From an uncultured Aequorivita sp. (lineage in GTDB: Bacteria > Bacteroidota > Bacteroidia > Flavobacteriales > Flavobacteriaceae), in NCBI GenBank assembly GCA_937125455.1, contig CAKZLK010000014.1, forward strand, positions 1 through 59,187: a DNA stretch of 59,187 nucleotides, given 5' to 3'. Position 1 is the first letter of the stretch, and each line of letters opens with the position of its first letter. The notes under the pieces were generated by a model. That model was given only the letters and a program-made list of their open reading frames with translations. It did not search any database and was not told the DNA's origin. Positions 42,557 through 50,924 of this stretch are shown piece after piece. The position numbers and the translations under genes were made by a program.

Positions 42557-43204
42557 ATGCCTTTAACGCACCTTACTGTCCCTATTTTGTATTTTGCCTG
42601 TTATATGTTATCAGCGCAAAGTATCAATTTAGAAAATAAAATAATTCCCCAAAGCCTCCAAAAGGAAGTGATTGAGGCGCTTTCCTTTTATCCAGAATTA
42701 GCGGATACTGCCATTGAATTCAAATTCAAGGATAATATTAAAAAATCGACCATGCAGGCGCAACCTAGATTTACAAGTTTTTTTAGGGCGAAGGAGTATC
42801 GGGAGTACGTAATTTTGATAAGTAGGAGAATTCAAATTGAAGGAGAGAAATTCACGATGGACGATATCCCTTCAGAAGTAAAAGTAGGTTGGATTGGCCA
42901 CGAACTGGGGCATGTTATAGACTACAGCCAACGCACGAACATGGGAATGCTGATTTTTGGACTAAAGTACCTTTTCTCTACCGCACATATCAAAGAGGTA
43001 GAACGCACTGCAGATACTTACGCCATTGCGCACAATATGGGCGATTATATTTTAAAGACCAAAAATTTTATACTCGACAATGCCAATCTTTCTGAAAAGT
43101 ACAAACAACGAATCCGTAAGCTGTATATTTCCCCCGAGGAGGTAATGGAACTCATTAATAAGAATAAAGTTGAGGAGGAGCCTGAGATTGTTGGCGAGGA
43201 GTAA
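42557..43204 (+). CDS. Secreted HELGH zinc-metallopeptidase-like protein
   Basis: 215 residues, not assigned to a named family. The N-terminus looks like a signal peptide ending near YMLSAQ. The zinc motif is H115-E116-LG-H119 in WIGHELGHVIDY, and the probable third ligand is E149 in the EVERTAD segment (ExxxD), the order found in M48-type gluzincins. A hydrophobic stretch (MGMLIFGLKYLF) lies between them. The tail is Glu-rich. The natural substrate is unknown; periplasmic location is inferred from the signal peptide. Confidence 0.7.
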   Translation: MPLTHLTVPILYFACYMLSAQSINLENKIIPQSLQKEVIEALSFYPELADTAIEFKFKDNIKKSTMQAQPRFTSFFRAKEYREYVILISRRIQIEGEKFTMDDIPSEVKVGWIGHELGHVIDYSQRTNMGMLIFGLKYLFSTAHIKEVERTADTYAIAHNMGDYILKTKNFILDNANLSEKYKQRIRKLYISPEEVMELINKNKVEEEPEIVGEE

Positions 43205-43232
43205 TTTATCTTTGACATAATTGATTGTCATT

Positions 43233-43290
43233 TGTCACACAGAGCTTGTCGAAGTGTTTCTAAATGTCTTCGACAAGCTCAGACTGACAT
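43233..43290. repeat. Dispersed REP-like inverted repeat
   Basis: A 13-bp perfect inverted repeat (GAGCTTGTCGAAG at 43242-43254 with CTTCGACAAGCTC at 43268-43280) with partly matching outer parts (TGTCA... and ...TGACA). I recognise the GAGCTTGTCGAAG arm as part of a dispersed intergenic palindrome frequent in Bacteroidota genomes. It occupies the gap between the convergent metallopeptidase and GH3 genes and may end both transcripts. Confidence 0.75.
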
Positions 43291-43306
43291 TTTTTACATA
43301 TTCCGA

Positions 43307-44833
43307 TTATTGCTTTTGTGATTTTACAAAAGCTTCCCAATCCGTAAATTTTTCTTCATCCATCACTTTTTCCATTTTTACCTGTCCGCCTTTCTTTTTG
43401 TTTTTGGCGTTCCATTCATGGAAAATATTTGGATTTACGGTAGTAACCTTCACGCCTTTCAATGCTTTGGAACGGGCAACGGCATAGTTTTTATTTGCTT
43501 CTTTTAAAGCTTTGTCCAAAGCGTCCGCAATTTCTTCAGAATTGATTTCGGTTTCCGTGCCTAAGTACCAGTGATGGTAAAATTCACCTTCAATTTTAAC
43601 TGCCGCCAATGTAAATTCAGGAATCTTTATATCAAATTTCTGCTCCATTTCGCGCAATCCGACTTCCATTTTATTTACTGAAAGCTGTGAACCTACAACG
43701 TTTAAAAAGAATTTAGTGCGCCCGGTGATTTTTATTTCTGCCTTTTCCACATCGGTAAAAGCAATGGTGTCTCCAATTAAATAACGCCATGCTCCCGAAA
43801 CGGTGCTGATAATCAAAACATAATCTACATTTGGTTCAACTTCGGCAAGGGTTAGAGCAGGAGCGTCTTGTGAAAGTGATCCGTCTTCATTGATATATTC
43901 AGGTTTAAAAGGAACAAATTCAAAATAGATTCCGTTATCTGTAACCAATTTCATTGAGGTTGTTCCGGGGCGGTTCTGAAAAGCCAGAAATCCTTCTGAA
44001 GCCAGATACGTATCAATCACGGTAATGGGATGTGCAAGCAATTGGTTAAAACTCTTCTCATAAGGCTGAAACGCAACACCTCCAGTAGTGTAAACTTGAA
44101 GGTTTGGCCAGATTTCGTGGATGTTTTTTGCATCGTGATAATCTATAACGTTTTTCATCATCAGTTCCATCCAGGAAGGAATGCCGCTCAAAGCGCCAAT
44201 GTCCCAATTTTTGGCATTTTTGGTAATGGTTTCTACTTTTTTATCCCAGTCGTCCATCTGGGCTATTTCCTCTCCAGGTTTATAATACCCTCTAAACCAA
44301 AAAGGAATGTTACTGGCGCTAATTCCGCTGATTTCACCTTCCAGAAACTGATCTTGTTTTTCAAGATTTGTACTGCTTCCCAGCATCATTATTTCCTTTT
44401 CGTAAAAATCGGATGGTATTTCAAAATTTGTTAGTGCGCCAACCTGCTTGATTCCGGTGGTCCTGATTGCTTCAATCATATCATCGGTTACGGGAATTTT
44501 TTTGGAAGATTTTCCGGTTGTACCGCTGCTTAGTGCAAAATAACTCGGTTTCCCCGGCCAGCTTATATCTTCCAAACCTTCCTGGGTCTTGCTCCACCAT
44601 TCTGCTTCCATTTCGTGATAATCGAAATAAGGAACATGTTCAGAGAATGATTTTTGCACGTCTTCTGTCTTTAAAATTTTTGAGAAACCGTAATATTTTC
44701 CAAACGCTGTATTTTTGGCTTTTTCAAGTAGGTTTTTTAAGATTTCACGCTGTGATTCAAGGGGGGATTTTTCCGAAACAATTGCGCCTCGAAGATCTAT
44801 CGCTGTTTTTATTATCGAACCAAGTATGGCCAT
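43307..44833 (-). CDS. GH3 family acyl-adenylating enzyme
   Basis: 508 residues, matching the GH3 (auxin-responsive promoter) family of the ANL superfamily. Visible are the ATP-binding YFALSSGTTGKSSKKIPVT, the middle VYTTGGVAFQPYEKSF, the adenylate site TYLASEGFLAFQNRPG, and the C-terminal WRYLIGDTIAFTDVEKAEIKITGRTKFFLNVVGSQLS. Plant GH3 enzymes conjugate amino acids to acyl substrates such as jasmonate or auxin through an acyl-adenylate. The bacterial substrate is unknown. The gene is monocistronic and diverges from rluF with a 113-bp gap. Confidence 0.9.
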   Translation of the reverse strand: MAILGSIIKTAIDLRGAIVSEKSPLESQREILKNLLEKAKNTAFGKYYGFSKILKTEDVQKSFSEHVPYFDYHEMEAEWWSKTQEGLEDISWPGKPSYFALSSGTTGKSSKKIPVTDDMIEAIRTTGIKQVGALTNFEIPSDFYEKEIMMLGSSTNLEKQDQFLEGEISGISASNIPFWFRGYYKPGEEIAQMDDWDKKVETITKNAKNWDIGALSGIPSWMELMMKNVIDYHDAKNIHEIWPNLQVYTTGGVAFQPYEKSFNQLLAHPITVIDTYLASEGFLAFQNRPGTTSMKLVTDNGIYFEFVPFKPEYINEDGSLSQDAPALTLAEVEPNVDYVLIISTVSGAWRYLIGDTIAFTDVEKAEIKITGRTKFFLNVVGSQLSVNKMEVGLREMEQKFDIKIPEFTLAAVKIEGEFYHHWYLGTETEINSEEIADALDKALKEANKNYAVARSKALKGVKVTTVNPNIFHEWNAKNKKKGGQVKMEKVMDEEKFTDWEAFVKSQKQ

Positions 44834-44926
44834 ATCATCAATTTTTTATGAAACTACAATTTTTGGGTTTTACGAAACGCTTGTTTAAATCAATTTTAAC
44901 CTTTTTCTTTTAACCTTCGGAAATGG

Positions 44927-44934
44927 TATCTTTA
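44927..44934 (+). promoter_or_regulatory. -7 element that fixes the rluF start
   Basis: TATCTTTA (one mismatch to TAnnTTTG) lies 12 bp before ATG 44947 and inside a longer open frame beginning at 44923. If it is the promoter, the shorter start is correct. Confidence 0.4.
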
Positions 44935-44946
44935 CCAAAAAAAAGA

Positions 44947-45801
44947 ATGCACCATCCAGATTCCGTCCGTCTCAATAAAGCAATTAGCGATAGTGGGTAT
45001 TGCTCGCGCCGTGAAGCCGATACTTTAATTGAAAAAGGGCGTGTGACTGTGAATGGTGAAAAAAGCGGACTTGGCGATAGGGTAATGCCTGATGATGAGG
45101 TTCGTGTTGACGGAAAGCTCATCAAGGAGAATACAGCCGAAGTTTTTATAATGTTGAACAAACCTGTTGGGGTAACTTGCACGACAGACACCCGTTTTGA
45201 TGATAATGTGGTGGATTTTGTAAACCATCCCGAGCGTATTTTTCCAGTGGGAAGATTAGATAAGCCCAGTGAAGGACTGCTCTTGTTGACAAACGAAGGC
45301 GATATTGTTAATAAGATACTTCGTGCGGGTAACAAACACGAAAAGGAATATATTGTAAAAGTTGATAGACACGTTACCGATGAATTTATAAAGCGGATGG
45401 GCTCTGGAATCCCAATTTTGGATACTGTTACTAAGCGATGTAAAGTAGAGCGGGTTAGCAGGTTTGAATTTCGTATTATTTTGGTGCAAGGCTTAAATAG
45501 GCAGATACGAAGAATGTGTGAGTATTTGGGTTATGAAGTTGTGGCTTTGCAGCGAACACGCATTATGAATTTAGAACTAGGCGATTTACCGGTAGGAGCG
45601 TGGCGCGATCTTACTGCCGAAGAACTTAAAACCTTAAAAGATTCAGTAAAGGACAGTGATGGATTGCCACACGTTTATCAAAAAGATGGTCGACAAAAAC
45701 CAGTAGAAACAATAAAACCTGAAAAGAAAAGGCAAGAGGAGCGAAATTTAAAAAGGGAGCAAAAGAGTACTGGCGGAAGAAGGCGCAGAGGCCCGAATTA
45801 G
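44947..45801 (+). CDS. rluF: 23S rRNA pseudouridine synthase RluF-like
   Basis: 284 residues from ATG 44947; an ATG at 44923 would add eight residues but overlaps the likely promoter. An N-terminal S4 domain ([31 protein letters not shown]) is followed by the RsuA/RluF catalytic domain with the nucleophile D105 in [23 protein letters not shown] and [25 protein letters not shown]. RluF makes pseudouridine at position 2604 of 23S rRNA in Escherichia coli. The C-terminal 55 residues are strongly basic (Lys/Arg/Glu/Gln) and probably contact RNA. Confidence 0.9.
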   Translation: MHHPDSVRLNKAISDSGYCSRREADTLIEKGRVTVNGEKSGLGDRVMPDDEVRVDGKLIKENTAEVFIMLNKPVGVTCTTDTRFDDNVVDFVNHPERIFPVGRLDKPSEGLLLLTNEGDIVNKILRAGNKHEKEYIVKVDRHVTDEFIKRMGSGIPILDTVTKRCKVERVSRFEFRIILVQGLNRQIRRMCEYLGYEVVALQRTRIMNLELGDLPVGAWRDLTAEELKTLKDSVKDSDGLPHVYQKDGRQKPVETIKPEKKRQEERNLKREQKSTGGRRRRGPN

Positions 45802-45808
45802 GGCCATG

Positions 45809-45841
45809 AAAAAACCGCGCACCGATTGAGTAGCACGCGGT
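45809..45841 (-). terminator. Probable terminator of hsp20
   Basis: A six- to seven-bp GC-rich stem (ACCGCG on the minus strand with CGCGGT) followed on the minus strand by TTTTTT. It lies between the convergent rluF and hsp20 genes. Confidence 0.6.
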
Positions 45842-45874
45842 CATTTTCAACTAACTAACCAAATTAAATTTCAA

Positions 45875-46306
45875 TTATGAAATCTCAACCATTTTCTTCA
45901 ATACTTTCTTTTCTTCCATCTTGGGAAGGGTAATCCGAAGGACCCCATTTTCGTAATTGGCTTTAATTTCTTCAATTTGAATGTTTTCAGGCAATTTGAA
46001 AGATCGTTCAAAACTTTTGTAATCAAATTCTCTTTTTCTGAAACGAGAATCATTACTTTCTTCTTTTTTTTCTTCTACCTTTTTTGAAGCGATTTTCAGT
46101 GTATCTTCCTCAACTTCAATGGTGAAATCTTCTTTCTGTAATCCTGGAGCAGCCAATTCGACCACAAAATTCGGTAAATTTTCAATAATATTTATAGCTG
46201 GAATGCTAAATGTTTCATAATTGTTTAATGAATCTAATCGATTTTCCAAAAATAAATTGTCTAATAGTCCGGGTAACCAAACGCTGTTTTTATTAACTGT
46301 TTTCAT
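45875..46306 (-). CDS. Small heat shock protein, Hsp20/alpha-crystallin family
   Basis: 143 residues. The alpha-crystallin beta-sandwich spans about 42-135: PNFVVELAAPGLQKEDFTIEVEEDTLKI, FKLPENIQIEEIKANYENGVLRITLPK, with the A-x-x-x-GVLxI/L hallmark. The N-terminal 35 residues are the usual variable region (WLPGLLDNLF). It is a cytosolic ATP-independent holdase forming oligomers. The C-terminal I-x-I/V anchoring motif is not obvious. No CIRCE or clear heat-shock promoter was found in the 207-bp gap to the next gene. Confidence 0.93.
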   Translation of the reverse strand: MKTVNKNSVWLPGLLDNLFLENRLDSLNNYETFSIPAINIIENLPNFVVELAAPGLQKEDFTIEVEEDTLKIASKKVEEKKEESNDSRFRKREFDYKSFERSFKLPENIQIEEIKANYENGVLRITLPKMEEKKVLKKMVEIS

Positions 46307-46513
46307 ATTTATATACTGTTTATGTTATTCTTTAAATTCTTTATCCCATATTCAATAACAATTCCAATAGTAAAATCAGGACATTTTGACTTATTTTGGT
46401 GAATTATTTATGACTTTTTGACACTTACTGTAGCGGGACTAATAATATTTAATCCCTTTTTAAGATTTTTATGTTTGCGTTTCAGTACTTTTAATTTGCA
46501 CTAACTTTTCATT

Positions 46514-47788
46514 ATGAAAAAACTCTTCATTCGAATTTTTGATTTCTTCAATACCATCCAAAGTAAAATAGCATTTTACCCAACATTGCTGGCATGCTCT
46601 GGTTTTTTGGTGGCTCTTTTAATGATTTACTTGGAGCAACATGGCATTTCGAGAAAAATTATGGACGTGTTTCCGATATTGATGGTAGAGGACGGCGACA
46701 CTGCCTTAACCGTGCTTAGTGCCTGTCTGGGCGGACTGATATCTTTGATGGTTTTCAGTTTTTCTATGGTTATGTTGCTGCTCAGTCAAGCCTCCAACAA
46801 CTATTCTCCGCGTTTGCTTCCAGGATTGATTAGCGATAAACGTCACCAGATTATCCTGGGTGTTTATATGGCAACAATTCTATACAATATTTTTACGCTT
46901 TTTTCAATAGAGCCTAGCGAAAAGAAATATACGCTTCCGGGCTTTTCAGTGCTTTTGGGTATTGCTTTTACTATTCTGTGTTTGGCGGCTTTCATCTATT
47001 TTATTCATAATATTTCACAGAGTATACAGATAAACAATATTCTGGATAATATTTTTCATGGTGCTGAAAAACGACTTCAAAAATTAATAGAATCTGAGGA
47101 AAAATCAAATAATGATTTTCCCAATACTAAAGATTGGTATGAATACAAAGCGGGGAGGAGTGGGTATTTTCAGAATATTTCAACTGTAAATATTTTGAAC
47201 ATTTGTGAAGAGGAAAAAACCAAAATATATATAACGGTTCCTAAGGGGCTCTTTGTATTGAAGAATGGTATTTTCATAAAATCAGAGAAGAAACTTGATG
47301 AAAAGATAGTGGACTCTATTATTTCAAACATTAGTTTTGCGCGTGGCGAGTTGATTGAAGACAACTACACTTTGGCTTTTAAGCAGATAACCGAAATTGC
47401 CGTAAAAGCAATGTCCCCTGGAATTAATGACCCGGGAACTGCTATTAATGCAATCGATTATCTAACGGAACTCTTCGCGTTAAGAATGCAAAAAACCGAT
47501 AACGGTGTTGTTGCTCAAGATGAAAAAGCAACGCTCAAAGTTGCTGTAGTTACTTTTAAGGAACTTATGTATAATGTGATGGCATCACTGCGAACGTATT
47601 GTAAGCACGATCCGATTATGGTAGAAAAGTTATTGTGGATGCTAAAATATCTTCAAAAACAACCCGCTGCCAAAGCGTACTATCAAACTGTTGTAGATGA
47701 AGAAATTAAAACTTTGGTGAAACAGGCAAAAAATGCATTTGATTCAAAAAAAGATGTGATCGCCATTAAGAACATGGCATTAGACTAA
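46514..47788 (+). CDS. DUF2254 membrane protein
   Basis: 424 residues. Four transmembrane helices occupy the first 165 residues (PTLLACSGFLVALLMIYL; ALTVLSACLGGLISLMVFSFSMVMLLLSQASNNYSPRLLPG; further helices near 110 and 140). This is the conserved DUF2254 N-terminal region. A soluble C-terminal domain from about 180 contains ITEIAVKAMSPGINDPGTAINAIDYL, the family's most conserved stretch. The function is unknown; a channel or transporter role has not been shown to my knowledge. Its end overlaps the convergent TerB-like gene by four bases. Confidence 0.88.
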   Translation: MKKLFIRIFDFFNTIQSKIAFYPTLLACSGFLVALLMIYLEQHGISRKIMDVFPILMVEDGDTALTVLSACLGGLISLMVFSFSMVMLLLSQASNNYSPRLLPGLISDKRHQIILGVYMATILYNIFTLFSIEPSEKKYTLPGFSVLLGIAFTILCLAAFIYFIHNISQSIQINNILDNIFHGAEKRLQKLIESEEKSNNDFPNTKDWYEYKAGRSGYFQNISTVNILNICEEEKTKIYITVPKGLFVLKNGIFIKSEKKLDEKIVDSIISNISFARGELIEDNYTLAFKQITEIAVKAMSPGINDPGTAINAIDYLTELFALRMQKTDNGVVAQDEKATLKVAVVTFKELMYNVMASLRTYCKHDPIMVEKLLWMLKYLQKQPAAKAYYQTVVDEEIKTLVKQAKNAFDSKKDVIAIKNMALD

Positions 47789-48180
47789 TTGTAATATATT
47801 TTGAAAATTTTAAGCAGCTCTTTAGCCGGGACTATTTTGTTTTCATATTGCTCCATTTTTTTGAGAACTTGGTCCGCTACCATAGGACGTATGCCCATTT
47901 TCAATCCAAAATTTTTCAAGGCGACGACTTCTTTTTCGTGGGTTTCATTATCTACGTTCATCACCAATATCAACTTGTAAAAATGGGTTATTCTTTCAAC
48001 TTCACTGAATAGTGGTTGTGACGGTTGTGGGTTCTTAAAAAGGGAGATAACGTCTTCATCGGAAATACCCATTCGCTTCGCTATTTTTTGAATAAACTCA
48101 ACTTCGGAAACGTTTATTTTTCCATCGGCAATTACCATATTAATTAAGTCGCTCAGAAGCGCTTTCGAATTTTTTTCCAT
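47785..48180 (-). CDS. TerB-like small helical protein
   Basis: 131 residues. The N-terminal half follows the TerB/DjlA-N pattern: LLSDLINMVIADGKINVSEVEFIQKIAKRMGIS, with Asp residues of the ADGKI motif that bind metal in the family. A second similar helical unit follows (FYKLILVMNVDNETHEKEVVALKNFGLKMGI). TerB-like proteins bind metal or acidic lipid partners and occur in tellurite-resistance and stress contexts. No other ter genes are near, so the role is open. Confidence 0.75.
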   Translation of the reverse strand: MEKNSKALLSDLINMVIADGKINVSEVEFIQKIAKRMGISDEDVISLFKNPQPSQPLFSEVERITHFYKLILVMNVDNETHEKEVVALKNFGLKMGIRPMVADQVLKKMEQYENKIVPAKELLKIFKIYYN

Positions 48181-48192
48181 ACTAAAAAAGGT

Positions 48193-48231
48193 AAAAAAAA
48201 AAGCCCTTGCACGAAGCGAAGGGCTTTTTTG
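48193..48231. terminator. Terminator of sucC (bidirectional)
   Basis: A 10-bp stem (AAAAGCCCTT at 48199-48208 with AAGGGCTTTT at 48219-48228) with A and T runs on both sides, 13 bp after the sucC stop on the minus strand. Confidence 0.88.
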
Positions 48232-48243
48232 TAAATTAAAGTC

Positions 48244-49434
48244 TTAAGAAAGCACTGCTTTAACTTTATCAGCAGCTTCTTGAAATTCAATAGCGCTCTG
48301 AACATCCAAACCGCTATTATCAATCAATTCCTTTGCAATATCTGCATTGGTCCCTTGCAGACGAACAATGATAGGTACATTGATGGTCCCCATATTTTTG
48401 TAGGCATCAACAATTCCTTGTGCCACGCGGTCACAACGAACAATTCCGCCGAAAATATTTACTAAAATTGCTTTTACGCTAGGATCTTTCAAAATCAATT
48501 TGAAAGCTGCCTCAACTCTTTCCGCATCTGCAGTTCCACCTACATCAAGAAAGTTTGCAGGCTCACCACCAGCTTGCTTTATAAGATCCATTGTTGCCAT
48601 TGCAAGTCCAGCACCATTCACCATACAGCCAACGTTTCCATCAAGGTCAACATAGTTTAGCCCTTTTTCCTTTGCTTCAACTTCCACGGGATTTTCCTCG
48701 CGGATATCGCGCATTTCCATATAATCTTTATGTCGGAAAAGTGCATTGTCGTCAATGCTAACTTTTGCATCAACTGCAATAATTTTATCGTCGCTAGTTT
48801 TTAAAACTGGGTTTATTTCAAATAGGGAAGAATCAGATTCGTTGTATGCTTTGTAAAGAGCAGTAACGAATTTCGTCATTTCCTTAAAAGCTTTTCCGCT
48901 CAGTCCAAGGTTGAAGGCAACTCTTCTTGCTTGAAAGCCCAACAGGCCAACTGCTGGATCGATTTCTTCAGTAAAAATTAAATGTGGTGTTTTTTCTGCA
49001 ACAGTTTCAATATCCATTCCACCTTCGGTAGAATACATAATCATATTTCTTCCTGTGGAGCGGTTTAAAAGAACACTCATGTAATATTCTTCTGGCTCAC
49101 TATCGCCTGGATAATATACGTCTTCGGCAACCAATACCTGGTGTACCTTTTTTCCTTCCGCAGAAGTTTGCGGCGTAACGAGGTTCATCCCAATTATATT
49201 TCCAGCAATATCTTCAACTTCCTGTAAATTCTTTGCAAGTTTTACTCCGCCGCCTTTACCACGGCCACCAGCGTGAACTTGGGCTTTAATTACATGCCAG
49301 CCTGTTCCTGTTGTCTCGGTAAGTTTTTTTGCTGCCTCAACTGCCTCTTTTGGAGTGGTTGCAACGATGCCGCGCTGTATTTCAACGCCAAAACTGTTTA
49401 AAATTTCTTTTCCCTGATATTCGTGTAAATTCAT
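48244..49434 (-). CDS. sucC: Succinate-CoA ligase (ADP-forming) subunit beta
   Basis: 396 residues from ATG 49434 (MNLHEYQGKEIL, the family's normal N-terminus); 14 residues further upstream in the open frame are excluded. An ATP-grasp domain (VIKAQVHAGGRGKGGGVKLAK) precedes the CoA-ligase domain with FLDVGGTADAERVEAAFKLIL and NIFGGIVRCDRVAQGI. In the TCA cycle it makes succinate and ATP from succinyl-CoA with SucD. sucD is not adjacent here. A TATTTTTG element on the minus strand (49465-49472) lies 31 bp upstream of the start. Confidence 0.97.
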   Translation of the reverse strand: MNLHEYQGKEILNSFGVEIQRGIVATTPKEAVEAAKKLTETTGTGWHVIKAQVHAGGRGKGGGVKLAKNLQEVEDIAGNIIGMNLVTPQTSAEGKKVHQVLVAEDVYYPGDSEPEEYYMSVLLNRSTGRNMIMYSTEGGMDIETVAEKTPHLIFTEEIDPAVGLLGFQARRVAFNLGLSGKAFKEMTKFVTALYKAYNESDSSLFEINPVLKTSDDKIIAVDAKVSIDDNALFRHKDYMEMRDIREENPVEVEAKEKGLNYVDLDGNVGCMVNGAGLAMATMDLIKQAGGEPANFLDVGGTADAERVEAAFKLILKDPSVKAILVNIFGGIVRCDRVAQGIVDAYKNMGTINVPIIVRLQGTNADIAKELIDNSGLDVQSAIEFQEAADKVKAVLS

Positions 49435-49589
49435 AGTAGCGGTTTTGTACTTGTTTATGGAATGCAAAAATAACAAATGTAACAGGAATGCACTAATGTT
49501 TTTTAAAGCATTGTACTTCTGAAATTATGTAGATTTAACAAAAATGAAAATTTAAGTATTTATTAGTTAAGTATTTGGGGTTACATCCC

Positions 49590-49597
49590 TATTTTTG
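49590..49597 (+). promoter_or_regulatory. -7 element of lysA
   Basis: TATTTTTG matches TAnnTTTG, 35 bp before ATG 49632. It lies inside a longer open frame starting at 49575 and so supports the shorter start. Confidence 0.5.
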
Positions 49598-49631
49598 CGC
49601 CTTAATTTTTTTTAAATTTATTCTTAAGACA

Positions 49632-50837
49632 ATGAAAAATCAAGACCTTTTGGCAATTGCCAAAGAATTCGGAAGCCCTGTTTATGTTTATGATGCCACT
49701 AAAATTGAAAAGCAGTATAAACGTTTAACAAGTGCATTTGATAAGGTGGAGAAACTGAGGATAAATTATGCAGTGAAAGCGCTTTCAAATATTTCAATTT
49801 TGAAATTGCTTATTAATATGGGTAGCGGTTTGGACACGGTTTCAATCCAAGAAGTGATGCTCGGCCTTGAAGCTGGTGCTAAGCCTGAAGACATTATCTA
49901 CACCCCAAACGGAATTTCTTTGGAAGAAATAGAAAAGGCTGCAAAACTTGGTGTGCAGATTAATATTGACAACCTGTCCATTTTGGAGCAATTTGGAACC
50001 AAACATCCTAAAACTCCTGTTTGTATTCGTATAAATCCGCACGTTATGGCTGGAGGAAATGCAAATATTTCAGTGGGGCATATTGACAGTAAATTTGGGA
50101 TTTCAATTCACCAAATGCCATTGTTGAAACGAATTGTTGAAAACACAGGAATGAATATTAACGGTATCCATATGCATACAGGCAGTGATATTCTTGATAT
50201 TGATGTATTCCTCTATGCTTCGGAAATACTTTTCAACGCCGCGGAAAATTTTGATAACCTTGAGTTTATAGACTTCGGAAGTGGTTTCAAAGTGCCTTAT
50301 AAAGAAGGTGATATTGAAACCAATGTCGAGGAACTCGGTAAAAAACTGAGCAAGCGTTTTAATGAATTCAGCAAGAAATACGGGAAGAAACTTACATTAG
50401 CTTTTGAACCGGGCAAATTTTTGGTGAGCGAAGCCGGACAATTTTTGGTAAAAGTGAACGTAATAAAACAAACCACTTCTACAGTTTTTGCACAAGTGGA
50501 TAGTGGCTTCAACCATTTAATTCGCCCAATGCTTTACGGTTCACAGCACGAAATATCAAATGTTTCCCGACCACAAGGTCGAGATCGGTTTTACACTGTT
50601 ACCGGTTATATATGCGAAACAGATACTTTTGCAAACAATAGAAGAATTCCTGAAATTCACGAAGGCGATATTCTTTCGTTCCATAATGCAGGTGCCTATT
50701 GTTTTACAATGGCAAGTAATTATAATTCACGTTACCGCCCCGCCGAAGTACTATGGTATAAAGAAAAAGCACATTTGATTAGAAAGAGGGAGACTTTTGA
50801 GGATATACTTAAAAATCAAGTGGTGGTTGAATTATAA
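49632..50837 (+). CDS. lysA: Diaminopimelate decarboxylase
   Basis: 401 residues from ATG 49632. The PLP lysine is K49 in RINYAVKALSN. The barrel shows RINPHVMAGGNANISVGHIDSKFGIS, GIHMHTGSDI and FIDFGSGFKVPY. The C-terminal beta domain has EPGKFLVSEAG, GYICETDTFANNR with the active-site Cys of the dimer partner, and GAYCFTMASNYN. It converts meso-diaminopimelate to lysine in the last step of lysine synthesis. The gene stands alone rather than beside dapF or lysC. Confidence 0.96.
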   Translation: MKNQDLLAIAKEFGSPVYVYDATKIEKQYKRLTSAFDKVEKLRINYAVKALSNISILKLLINMGSGLDTVSIQEVMLGLEAGAKPEDIIYTPNGISLEEIEKAAKLGVQINIDNLSILEQFGTKHPKTPVCIRINPHVMAGGNANISVGHIDSKFGISIHQMPLLKRIVENTGMNINGIHMHTGSDILDIDVFLYASEILFNAAENFDNLEFIDFGSGFKVPYKEGDIETNVEELGKKLSKRFNEFSKKYGKKLTLAFEPGKFLVSEAGQFLVKVNVIKQTTSTVFAQVDSGFNHLIRPMLYGSQHEISNVSRPQGRDRFYTVTGYICETDTFANNRRIPEIHEGDILSFHNAGAYCFTMASNYNSRYRPAEVLWYKEKAHLIRKRETFEDILKNQVVVEL

Positions 50838-50924
50838 TATTTCTGACTAGGTTTTAGCCCCTTTTAAATTAAAATCATAGATTTGTTTAAATTCAATTAG
50901 AAAAATTTAAACAGAGTTATAAGG

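Noticed and set aside
48244-49476. Longer sucC start at 49476
   Set aside because: The extra 14 residues do not fit the family, whose normal N-terminus MNLHEYQGK begins at 49434.
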